From Inquilinus limosus (lineage in GTDB: Bacteria; Pseudomonadota; Alphaproteobacteria; DSM-16000; Inquilinaceae), in contig NZ_NHON01000039.1 of the NCBI RefSeq assembly GCF_002195995.1, forward strand, positions 1,692 through 55,592: DNA of 53,901 nt, written 5' to 3'. Position 1 is the stretch's first letter. Every line of letters begins with the position of its first letter. The translations under genes were made by a program, and so were the position numbers. The notes under the pieces were generated by a model. That model was not told the origin of the DNA. It did no database searches and worked only from the letters and a program-made list of their open reading frames with translations. Shown in pieces: positions 8,632 through 15,583 of this stretch.

Positions 8632-9176
8632 CCACGCCCCTGCATCCCCTGCTGGCCGAGATCGAGGGCCTGTTCGCCGCCCATGGCCACAACACCTATG
8701 GCGAAGGCGTGACCATGCAGGCGCATGGCCTGCAGGCCGCCGCCCTGGCCGAGCACGAAGGCGCGCCCGACGTGCTGGTGGTGGCCGCCCTGCTGCACGA
8801 TATCGGCCATTTCCTGGAGCTGGCCGACGACGCCTTCGGCTATCACAAGCATGACGGCGCCGGCGGCGACTGGCTGGCCGCCCGCTTCGGCCCGGAGGTG
8901 AGCGAGCCGGTGCGGCTGCATGTCGCCGCCAAGCGCTATCTCTGCGCCGTCGAGCCGAGCTATCTGGACGTCCTGTCCGCCGCCTCGGTCCATTCGCTCG
9001 GCAAGCAGGGCGGGCCGATGAGCGCGGCGGAGGCGGCGGAGTTCGCCCGCCACCCCCATGTCGACGCCGCGGTGCGGCTGCGGCGCTGGGACGATGGCGG
9101 CAAGGTCGACGGGCTGAAGGTCAGCACCGTCGCCGATTACCGCGAGCGCATCCTCAAGGTGGCGAAGGCCGGCTAA
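8628..9176 (+). CDS. tmpB: TmpB/PhnZ-like HD-domain mixed-valence diiron oxygenase
   Basis: A 182-residue HD-domain protein of PhnZ size. The metal site is seen as His33, the HD pair in A-L-L-H-D-I-G-H-F, and H-K-H-D. Tyr24 and Glu26 in N-T-Y-G-E-G match the Tyr/Glu lid of PhnZ-type oxygenases that cleave the C-P bond of hydroxyphosphonates. With tmpA it would turn (1-hydroxy-2-(trimethylamino)ethyl)phosphonate into glycine betaine and phosphate. The start overlaps the tmpA stop by 4 bases, indicating coupled translation. No phosphonate transporter is adjacent, so uptake must be encoded elsewhere. A generic HD phosphohydrolase is the less likely alternative. Confidence 0.83.
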   Translation: MTTPLHPLLAEIEGLFAAHGHNTYGEGVTMQAHGLQAAALAEHEGAPDVLVVAALLHDIGHFLELADDAFGYHKHDGAGGDWLAARFGPEVSEPVRLHVAAKRYLCAVEPSYLDVLSAASVHSLGKQGGPMSAAEAAEFARHPHVDAAVRLRRWDDGGKVDGLKVSTVADYRERILKVAKAG

Positions 9177-9193
9177 GCCGCCAATCCATAGTC

Positions 9194-9274
9194 GTCATGG
9201 CGAGCCCCGCAGGGGCGTGGCCATCCAGGAATCGTGCCGCGGGATCGCCACGTCGCTTCGCTCCTCGCGATGAC
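9194..9274. repeat. Dispersed palindromic repeat, family A copy 1
   Basis: The element runs from GTCATGGCGAG to a closing inverted end C-T-C-G-C-G-A-T-G-A-C. The left arm holds its own small hairpin (GCCCC-GCA-GGGGC). A related copy lies at 52634-52721: the left arm here nearly matches the reverse complement of that copy's right arm. It fills the convergent gap between tmpB and ridA (9177-9305), where no gene is credible. Such elements are common in alphaproteobacterial genomes. Confidence 0.75.
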
Positions 9275-9305
9275 GGCTTTGAATTGCTGGTCCTCGCTCT
9301 GGGCT

Positions 9306-9692
9306 CTAACGGGCCGCCACCGCCTGGATCTCGACCAGCAGGCTGGGCACCGCCAGGCCGGCGACCACCACCAGGGTCGAGGCTGTGGCATAGCCGCCCA
9401 GGCGCCGCTCGCGCACCGTGCGGTACAGCGGCACCAGATCCGGCCGGGTGATGAACCCGTCGACCTTGACCAGGTCGGTCACCGCCATGCCGGCATCGGC
9501 CAGCACCGCGAACAGGTTGTCCCAGGCCAGCTCGAACTGGCGCTCGGCGTCGTCGGGAATGGTGCCGTCCGGCGTGGCGCCGACCTGGCCGGAGATGTGC
9601 AGCCAGCGGGCGCCGGCCGGGGCCGAGGCGCCATGGCTGTAGCGGGAGAACGGCGCGGCGACGCCGGCCGGGTTGTGCAGCTGAACGGTCAT
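9306..9692 (-). CDS. RidA family protein without the usual catalytic arginine
   Basis: A 128-residue protein of the RidA/YjgF/UK114 family. It has the conserved H-I-S-G-Q-V-G start of the fold and the closing segment L-V-E-I-Q-A-V-A. Canonical RidA enamine/imine deaminases carry an arginine just before the S-T-x-x-x-V strand; here the same place reads Y-A-T-A-S-T-L-V-V-V, with Ala instead. That points to one of the Rid subfamilies lacking proven deaminase activity. It is convergent with tmpB across a palindromic repeat and lies 59 bases after the nitrile hydratase activator on the same strand. Confidence 0.88.
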   Translation of the reverse strand: MTVQLHNPAGVAAPFSRYSHGASAPAGARWLHISGQVGATPDGTIPDDAERQFELAWDNLFAVLADAGMAVTDLVKVDGFITRPDLVPLYRTVRERRLGGYATASTLVVVAGLAVPSLLVEIQAVAAR

Positions 9693-9751
9693 GGGTCTTC
9701 CCCGATGTCGCTGGGCAGGGCCGGGACTCGGCCCGATCCCCAAGTCTAGCA

Positions 9752-10132
9752 TCAGGAGAGGGGATCGTTCTCCAGCAGGATCGGCGCGCCATGCGGCGTG
9801 GCCCGGGCGGCGCGGTCCCAGGCGTCCCTGCGCCGACCCAGCGCCTCGGCATCGGCGACGCCCTTGGCCAGCACCAGCCGTTCCAGCGCCGCCAGCCAGT
9901 GCTCGTAATAGCGGCTGCCGTCGTCGGGGTCGCCGGCCGCCCGGGCGCTCGCGATCTCCGCCGCCAGCGCCGCCGCCCATTCCGGCCAGGTGAACACGCC
10001 GCGCTGGTGCAGCGCCACCGCCATGGCGAAGGCCTGGGCCTGCCAGGGCTCAGCGAAGACCGGCCCGTCGGCGTCGCGCGGCAGCGGGGCGGCGCCGTCC
10101 AGCGCCGCGATCACCGCCTCATGCCGGCTCAA
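9752..10132 (-). CDS. Nitrile hydratase accessory (activator) protein
   Basis: A 126-residue protein matching the small nitrile hydratase activators (P14K/NhlE type). It has an N-terminal F-A-E-P-W-Q-A-Q-A-F-A-M, then L-H-Q-R-G-V-F-T-W-P-E-W, and a C-terminal YYEHWLAALERL. These proteins resemble a beta-subunit N-terminus and help insert metal into the alpha subunit. The gene overlaps the beta subunit by 14 bases and is last in the alpha-beta-activator order, the usual order of cobalt nitrile hydratase operons. Confidence 0.93.
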   Translation of the reverse strand: MSRHEAVIAALDGAAPLPRDADGPVFAEPWQAQAFAMAVALHQRGVFTWPEWAAALAAEIASARAAGDPDDGSRYYEHWLAALERLVLAKGVADAEALGRRRDAWDRAARATPHGAPILLENDPLS

Positions 10133-10778
10133 GATAGCCCTCCCAGGCGTCGATCGAGACGGTCAGGGTCGGGTCCGCCGCCTCGCCCCACAGCTCGCGC
10201 CCGTCGAAGCGCACGGTGTAGAGCCATTGCGGGCTCTCGCCGCGGCCATGGGCGTTGCTGTCGGGCAGCACGAAGACGCCGTGCACGCGCTCGACCGTGC
10301 CGACCTTGCCGCGGGCGTAGCGCGGCAGCCGGGTGTGGCCGGCCGGATGCTCGTTGCGGGTCAGCACCACATCGTCGATGGCGAAGCGCGCCGGCGCCGC
10401 CTCTGGCCGCTGGTAGTTGCTGCCGCGCGCCAGCACCGCGGCGACCTGGTCCGCCGCCAGCACCTTCTGGCCCGGCACCGGCGGGTCGATGGCGCGGCCG
10501 GCCTGCAGCTCCGCCGCCGAGACAAGACCGGCGCCCTGCAACAGCTTCTCCAGCCCCTTGGTCCAGATCTCGTAGTAGCTGGAGGACAGGTAGTCGGCCG
10601 GGTGCAGCGTCTCGCGCGCATGCCGGCTGATATCGATGTTCCAGCGCCCCAAGGCGCCCGCCGCGAGGGTGAGGGCCAGGGCCCGCTTCTCCCACTCGGC
10701 GTGGAAGCGGACATCCTCCGGCTCCGGCACCACCGGGCCGAAGCCCATCATGCCACCGAGATCCTGGGCGCCGTTCAT
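10119..10778 (-). CDS. nthB: Nitrile hydratase beta subunit
   Basis: A 219-residue beta subunit. The start [16 protein letters not shown] is highly typical. W-E-K-R-A-L-A-L and [12 protein letters not shown] follow, then a C-terminal SH3-like barrel ([10 protein letters not shown]). It pairs with the alpha subunit to hydrate nitriles to amides. The start overlaps the alpha stop (ATGA), so the two are probably made in equal amounts. No amidase gene is adjacent in this window, so the fate of the amide product is not shown. Confidence 0.96.
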   Translation of the reverse strand: MNGAQDLGGMMGFGPVVPEPEDVRFHAEWEKRALALTLAAGALGRWNIDISRHARETLHPADYLSSSYYEIWTKGLEKLLQGAGLVSAAELQAGRAIDPPVPGQKVLAADQVAAVLARGSNYQRPEAAPARFAIDDVVLTRNEHPAGHTRLPRYARGKVGTVERVHGVFVLPDSNAHGRGESPQWLYTVRFDGRELWGEAADPTLTVSIDAWEGYLEPA

Positions 10779-11416
10779 CGGGCGTCTCCCGGTGCATGCG
10801 CCACGTCGGCGCCGATCATGCTGTCGCGGCTGACCAAGCCGGCCAGCGCGTCCTCGTCCCAGCCCTCGGTGCCGGCCGGGCGCATCGGGATCACCAGATA
10901 GCGGGTCTCGGCGGTCGAATCCCAGACCCGGATCTTCGTCTCGGGCGGGAGGGCGACGCCGAAATCGGCCAGCACGCCGCGCGGATCGATCACCGCGCGC
11001 GAGCGGTAGGGCGCCGATTTGTACCAGACCGGCGGCAGCCCGAGCACCGGCCAGGGGTAGCAGGAGCACAGGGTGCAGACGACGAGGTTGTGCGTATCCG
11101 GCGTGTTCTCGACCGCGACCATGTGCTCGCCCTGGCGGCCGATGAAGCCGAGCTCGGCGATCGCGGCGCTGGCATCGGCCCGCAGCCGGTCGCGATAGGC
11201 CGGGTCGGCCCAGGCCTTGGCCACCACCCGGGCGCCGTTGCGCGGGCCGATCCTGGTCTCGTAGGTCTCGATCAGCACGTCGAGCGCCGCCCGGTCGACA
11301 TAGCCCTTCTCGACCAGGATCGATTCCAGCGCCTTCACCCGCAGCGCGATCTCCGGCAGGGCGCTGCCTTCATGGTCGTGATCGTGGTCATGGTCGTGAT
11401 GATCGTGGGCGGTCAT
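10775..11416 (-). CDS. nthA: Nitrile hydratase alpha subunit, cobalt type
   Basis: A 213-residue catalytic subunit. The metal claw VCTLCSC has Cys114, Cys117 and Cys119; Thr in the third place marks cobalt enzymes (iron enzymes have Ser). Two of these cysteines are oxidised to sulfinic/sulfenic acid in known members. The N-terminus is a histidine-aspartate run (residues 4-15, H-D-H-H-D-H-D...), also seen in other cobalt-type alpha subunits and possibly metal-gathering. ATG 11416 has GGAG nine bases upstream, and an in-frame extension to 11548 lacks family character. It is the first gene of the leftward operon and divergent from fumC. Confidence 0.95.
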   Translation of the reverse strand: MTAHDHHDHDHDHDHEGSALPEIALRVKALESILVEKGYVDRAALDVLIETYETRIGPRNGARVVAKAWADPAYRDRLRADASAAIAELGFIGRQGEHMVAVENTPDTHNLVVCTLCSCYPWPVLGLPPVWYKSAPYRSRAVIDPRGVLADFGVALPPETKIRVWDSTAETRYLVIPMRPAGTEGWDEDALAGLVSRDSMIGADVAHAPGDAR

Positions 11417-11529
11417 GGAGCTCGCTCCGCGGATCGGGAATCGGTCGGGGAGAACCCAGCCTACCCCCACACCCGCATTCGTGCTAGCAAACCGGCCAGC
11501 CAAAAACTGACAGCAACCGGAGCCTTTCG

Positions 11530-12933
11530 ATGGCCGCCGAAACCGCATTCCGCACCGAGACCGACAGCCTGGGCGCCGTCGAGGTGCCGGCCGACCGCTA
11601 CTGGGGCGCGCAGACGCAGCGCAGCCTGCAGAACTTCAAGATCGGCGGCGAGCGCATGCCGGCCCCGCTGGTGCGGGCGCTGGGCATCCAGAAGAAGGCC
11701 TCGGCCCAGGCCAACATCGCGCTGGGCGAGCTCGAGGCCTCGGTCGGCAATGCCATCGTCGCCGCGGCCGAGGAGGTGATCGACGGTACCTTGGCCGAGC
11801 ATTTCCCGCTGGTGGTGTGGCAGACCGGGTCCGGCACCCAGACCAACATGAACGCCAACGAGGTGATCTCGAACCGCGCCATCGAGATCCTGGGCGGCGA
11901 GATCGGCTCGAAGAAGCCGGTGCATCCGAACGACCACGTCAATCGCGGCCAGTCCTCGAATGACAGCTTCCCGACGGTGATGCACATCGCCGCGGTCGAG
12001 CAGATCGGCCATGAGCTGCTGCCGAGCCTGGAGCACCTGCACCGCGCCCTGGCCGCCAAGTCGGCGGAGTTCAAGGACATCGTCAAGATCGGCCGCACCC
12101 ATCTGCAGGACGCGACGCCGCTGACGCTGGGCCAGGAGTTCTCCGGCTACGCCCGCCAGATCGAGCTGGGCATCGCCCGGGTGAAGGGCTGCCTGCCGCA
12201 TCTCCTCGACCTCGCCCAAGGCGGCACCGCCGTCGGTTCCGGATTGAACGCCAAGGAGGGCTTCGCCGAGGCCTTCGCGGCGCATGTCGCCACCATCACC
12301 GGCTTCCCGTTCAAGACCGCGCCGAACAAGTTCGAGGCGCTGGCCGCGCATGACGCCTGCGTCGAGGCGTCGGGCGTGATGAACACCCTGGCCGTGTCGC
12401 TGATGAAAATCGCCAACGACATCCGGCTGCTGGGCTCCGGCCCGCGCTGCGGCATCGGCGAGATCCACCTGCCGGAGAACGAGCCCGGCTCGTCGATCAT
12501 GCCGGGCAAGGTCAACCCGACCCAGTCCGAGGCGATGACCATGGTCTGCACCCAGGTCATGGGCAACCATGTCACCGTGACCATCGCCGGGTCGAACGGC
12601 CATTTCGAGCTGAACGTGTTCAAGCCGGTGATCATCTACAACCTGCTGCAGTCGATCCGCCTGCTGGCCGATTCCTGCCGCAGCTTCACCGACAACTGCG
12701 TCGTCGGCATCGAGGCCCGCACCGACCGGATCGAGCAGCTGCTGCACGAATCGCTGATGCTGGTGACGGCGCTGAACCCGCATATCGGCTACGACAACGC
12801 GGCCAAGGTGGCGAAGAAGGCGCATGCCGAGAACACCACGCTGAAGCAGGCGGCGATCGCGCTGGGCCTGCTGACCGCCGAGCAGTTCGACCAGTGGGTG
12901 CGGCCGGAGACCATGGTCGGCCCGAGCGCTTGA
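11530..12933 (+). CDS. fumC: Fumarate hydratase class II
   Basis: A 467-residue iron-free fumarase of the TCA cycle, a cytoplasmic homotetramer that interconverts fumarate and malate. The family signature [11 protein letters not shown] is present, as are [17 protein letters not shown] and the [10 protein letters not shown] region. Length is full. It is divergent from the nitrile hydratase operon with a 113-base gap. The RHH gene follows 10 bases later on the same strand, and both appear to end at the strong hairpin at 13171-13200. Confidence 0.97.
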   Translation: MAAETAFRTETDSLGAVEVPADRYWGAQTQRSLQNFKIGGERMPAPLVRALGIQKKASAQANIALGELEASVGNAIVAAAEEVIDGTLAEHFPLVVWQTGSGTQTNMNANEVISNRAIEILGGEIGSKKPVHPNDHVNRGQSSNDSFPTVMHIAAVEQIGHELLPSLEHLHRALAAKSAEFKDIVKIGRTHLQDATPLTLGQEFSGYARQIELGIARVKGCLPHLLDLAQGGTAVGSGLNAKEGFAEAFAAHVATITGFPFKTAPNKFEALAAHDACVEASGVMNTLAVSLMKIANDIRLLGSGPRCGIGEIHLPENEPGSSIMPGKVNPTQSEAMTMVCTQVMGNHVTVTIAGSNGHFELNVFKPVIIYNLLQSIRLLADSCRSFTDNCVVGIEARTDRIEQLLHESLMLVTALNPHIGYDNAAKVAKKAHAENTTLKQAAIALGLLTAEQFDQWVRPETMVGPSA

Positions 12934-12943
12934 TCAGGCTGCG

Positions 12944-13165
12944 GTGAGCGGCGTCCGCAAGCGGTCGGTCAGCATCGCCGGCCACGCCACCAGCGTGTCG
13001 CTGGAGCCGGCCTTCTGGGACGCCCTCACCCGCCTGGCCGCGGCGCGCGGCCTGCCGGTCAACCGGCTGGTCGAGGCGGTGGATGCCGCCCGCGACCCGG
13101 ACGGCAACCTGTCCAGCGCGCTGAGGACCACGGTCCTGGAGGCGGCGCTGGCGCGGGAGATCTGA
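12944..13165 (+). CDS. Ribbon-helix-helix domain protein (RHH_4 type)
   Basis: A 73-residue protein starting at GTG 12944, with AGG about 5 bases upstream. K-R-S-V-S-I-A-G-H-A-T-S-V-S-L-E forms the DNA-binding beta-strand region. F-W-D-A-L-x-x-L-A-A-A-R-G-L-P and the ending N-L-S-S-A-L-R-T-T-V-L-E are typical of the alphaproteobacterial RHH_4 family (PF13467). Targets of this family are not established. The 10-base gap after fumC suggests co-transcription, although a role in fumarase control is not shown. Confidence 0.88.
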   Translation: MSGVRKRSVSIAGHATSVSLEPAFWDALTRLAAARGLPVNRLVEAVDAARDPDGNLSSALRTTVLEAALAREI

Positions 13166-13170
13166 CATGA

Positions 13171-13200
13171 AAAAGCCCCGGCCGGACGGCCGGGGCTTTT
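13171..13200. terminator. Strong bidirectional hairpin terminator
   Basis: AAAAGCCCCGGCC (13171-13183) pairs perfectly with 13188-13200 around a 4-base loop, giving a GC-rich stem followed by TTTT on the plus strand and by a T-run on the minus strand. It lies between the fumC-RHH unit and the convergent small secreted protein gene, so it can stop both. Confidence 0.9.
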
Positions 13201-13221
13201 CATCACCGAAAGGCCGGGAGA

Positions 13222-13533
13222 TCAGCCGCCGCACTGGGCGGAATAGCCCTGCTGGCCGGTGGCGACCTGCTGGTCGAGCTGCTGGATCTGCGCGTCGGTC
13301 AGCTTCAGGTCGGCCTGGCAGCCCTTGTACAGGCCGACCAGCTTCTGGGTCTCGTCCATGACCTCCTTCATGGCCGAGCACTGCTCCGCCTGCGGAGCCT
13401 GGGCCTTGGACATCAGGCCCTGGCTCAGCGTCTGGACCTTCTGGGCCTGGGCCTGGGCGTCTTCGACGCACCCGGCAAAAGCGGGCGAGGCCGCGAGAGT
13501 CGCAATGGCGGCGGCGAGAAGAATGCGCTTCAC
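13222..13533 (-). CDS. Small secreted protein of unknown function
   Basis: A 103-residue protein with a clear Sec signal peptide: MKR, a hydrophobic alanine-rich core, and a cleavage site after S-P-A-F-A. The mature part of about 83 residues is helical and glutamine-rich and has four cysteines (one near each end, two central), which suggests two periplasmic disulfides. I do not recognise a family. The gene stands alone between a strong terminator and a 135-base upstream gap (13534-13668) that contains the imperfect hairpin at 13591-13620 and CAATT/AATTG half sites. Confidence 0.75.
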   Translation of the reverse strand: MKRILLAAAIATLAASPAFAGCVEDAQAQAQKVQTLSQGLMSKAQAPQAEQCSAMKEVMDETQKLVGLYKGCQADLKLTDAQIQQLDQQVATGQQGYSAQCGG

Positions 13534-13590
13534 GAAAAGCTCCTTGGGCTTCTGGGGCGGCCCGCCCCGGAGCGAGCCGAGGCGGCGTTG

Positions 13591-13620
13591 GGGAAACCCC
13601 CGGCCGCGGACCGGGTTCCC
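13591..13620 (-). terminator. Imperfect hairpin after the YejA-like gene
   Basis: GGGAAACCCCCGG pairs imperfectly with CCGGGTTCCC around a GC-rich loop, 49 bases downstream of the YejA-like stop. There is no T-run, so this is at best a weak or Rho-assisted terminator. Confidence 0.35.
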
Positions 13621-13668
13621 AACAATTGTGGAGAATTGCAGCGAATCGATACGGCCGCCGGGACGCCG

Positions 13669-15504
13669 CTACTTGCCGTTCGACCACCAGGCCTCGAGCA
13701 CGGTGCCGTAGGTCGGGTTGACCGTGGTGACCCGGCCGAGATTGCCCCAATAGGCGACGTAGTCGCGGTCGAGATAGTAGAGCGGCACCACATAGTTGCC
13801 CCACAGCAGCACCCGGTCCAGCGCGTGCACCGCGGCCTGCAGCTCCTCCTGGCTCCGCGAGGCGGTGACGGCCTGGATCAGGGCGTCGACCACCGGGCTC
13901 TTCACCCCCGGATAGTTGCGGGTGCCGGGCACGTCGGCCGAGCGGCTGCCCCAGTAGCGGGACTGCTCGACGCCGGGCGAGAGCGTCGTGATCCAGGTGT
14001 TGAGGATCACGTCGAAATCATAGGTCCCGGTGCGATTGGCATATTGCGCGCTCTCGACCAGCCGGACCGAGGCCTGGATGCCTAGCCGGCGCAGCTGGTC
14101 GGCATAGGCCAGGGCGATGCGCTGGTAGCCCTTGCCCTGCAGCAGGATCTCGAACCGGAACGGGACGCCGCTGCCATCCACCAGCGCGTTGTCCCTGATC
14201 GTCCAGCCGGCCTCGGCCAGCAGCGCCTGTGCCGCCCGCAGATTCTCGCGGTTGCGGCCGCTGGCGTCGCTTGGCGGCAGGGTGTACGGCTCGGTGAAGA
14301 GCTGCGGCGGCAGCTGGCTGCGGAACGGCTCCAGCAGCGCCAGTTCCGCCCCCTTCGGCGTGTCGGTCGCGGCCAGGGAGGAGTTGGCGAAGTAGCTGTC
14401 GTCCCGCTTGAACTGGCCGCCCAGCAGGGTCTTGTTCACCCATTCGAAATCGAAGGCCAGGATCAGGGCCCGGCGCACCCGCGGGTCGGCGAAGATCGGC
14501 CGGCGCGTGTTCATGGCCAGGCCCATCATCCCCACCGGCCGATTGTGCGGCAGGGTCAGCATGGTGACGCGGCCGTCCTGGACCGCCGGGAAGTCGTAGG
14601 CGCCGCCGACCCATTTCTCGGCGTCGCGTTCCCGCCGCAGCGTGTAGGCGCCGGCCTTGAACGCCTCCAGCGCCGTGTCGGCGTCGAGGTAGAAGTCGAA
14701 CCGCATCGTGTCGAAGTTGTAGAGGCCACGCATCGCCGGCAGGTCTGCCGCCCACCAGTCCTTGACCCGCTCCAGCGTGATGCTGCGTCCAGCGTCGACC
14801 GCGCCGAAAGTGTAGGGGCCGGCGCCGAGCGGCGGATCCAGGCTGGGCTGGTCGAAGGGATGGGCCGTGTACCACGCCTTGCTGAGGATCGGCTGCATGG
14901 CCACGACCAGCGGGTTCTCGCGCGCCGCCTCCGGCTTGAAGCGGAAGCGCACCGTGCGGTCGTCGATGCGGTCGATCCCATCCAGCGTCTCGTAGAGCGC
15001 GCGGGTGTTCGGCAGGCCCTTGGTGCCCTGGGTCTGCCAGGTGAAGATCACGTCATCCGCCGTGACCGGCGTGCCGTCATGGAACACCGCCTTCGGATTG
15101 AGATGGAAGGTGACCTGGCGCCGGTCGTCCGACATCTCCGCCCGGTCGGCCAGATACGGGTACAGGGTGAAGGGTTCGTCCCAGCCCCGCGTCATCAGGC
15201 TGGCGAAGATGTAGGGCGGCACGATCAGCCGGACCTGGTCGGTCTGGCCGCCGATGATGAAGGGGTTCAGCGTGTCGAAGCTGCCGACCATGGCCTGGCG
15301 CAGCTCGCCGCCCTTCGGCGCGGCCGGGTCGGCATAGGCGAAATGGGCGAAATCCGCCGGGTATTTCGGCTCGCCATACATGGCGAGGCCGCCGCTGGCC
15401 GCCGGCGCCTCCGCTCCCGCCGGCGCCTGGGCGGCGGCCGGCAAGGCGCCGGGCAGCAGCAGGACGGCGAAGGCGAGGCGAAGCAGGAGGCGGGCGGCGC
15501 GCAT
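13669..15504 (-). CDS. Extracellular solute-binding protein, family 5 (YejA-like)
   Basis: A 611-residue periplasmic binding protein. ATG 15504 begins a Sec signal peptide (MRAARLLLRLAFAVLLLPG, cleavage near A-A-A-Q). The mature start, with L-A-M-Y-G-E-P-K-Y-P-A-D-F and P-K-G-G-E-L-R, is characteristic of YejA, the oligopeptide/microcin-C-type binding protein of the YejABEF importer. Length fits YejA and is longer than DppA/OppA. No permease or ATPase genes are adjacent, so it is an orphan here and must work with distant components. It lies 79 bases downstream of the glycogen phosphorylase stop, on the same strand. Confidence 0.9.
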   Translation of the reverse strand: MRAARLLLRLAFAVLLLPGALPAAAQAPAGAEAPAASGGLAMYGEPKYPADFAHFAYADPAAPKGGELRQAMVGSFDTLNPFIIGGQTDQVRLIVPPYIFASLMTRGWDEPFTLYPYLADRAEMSDDRRQVTFHLNPKAVFHDGTPVTADDVIFTWQTQGTKGLPNTRALYETLDGIDRIDDRTVRFRFKPEAARENPLVVAMQPILSKAWYTAHPFDQPSLDPPLGAGPYTFGAVDAGRSITLERVKDWWAADLPAMRGLYNFDTMRFDFYLDADTALEAFKAGAYTLRRERDAEKWVGGAYDFPAVQDGRVTMLTLPHNRPVGMMGLAMNTRRPIFADPRVRRALILAFDFEWVNKTLLGGQFKRDDSYFANSSLAATDTPKGAELALLEPFRSQLPPQLFTEPYTLPPSDASGRNRENLRAAQALLAEAGWTIRDNALVDGSGVPFRFEILLQGKGYQRIALAYADQLRRLGIQASVRLVESAQYANRTGTYDFDVILNTWITTLSPGVEQSRYWGSRSADVPGTRNYPGVKSPVVDALIQAVTASRSQEELQAAVHALDRVLLWGNYVVPLYYLDRDYVAYWGNLGRVTTVNPTYGTVLEAWWSNGK

Positions 15505-15583
15505 GCAACTTGTCCGGGTGGGAATCGGTGGGGCGCAGTCTTCCCGCCGAGGCGTCCGGGCGCAAGGCCGTAACGGCGGAGCC

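Noticed and set aside
11349-11410. His/Asp-rich coding run of nthA considered as a frameshift or sequencing artefact
   Set aside because: Similar runs occur in other cobalt-type alpha subunits, and the frame continues cleanly into conserved sequence.
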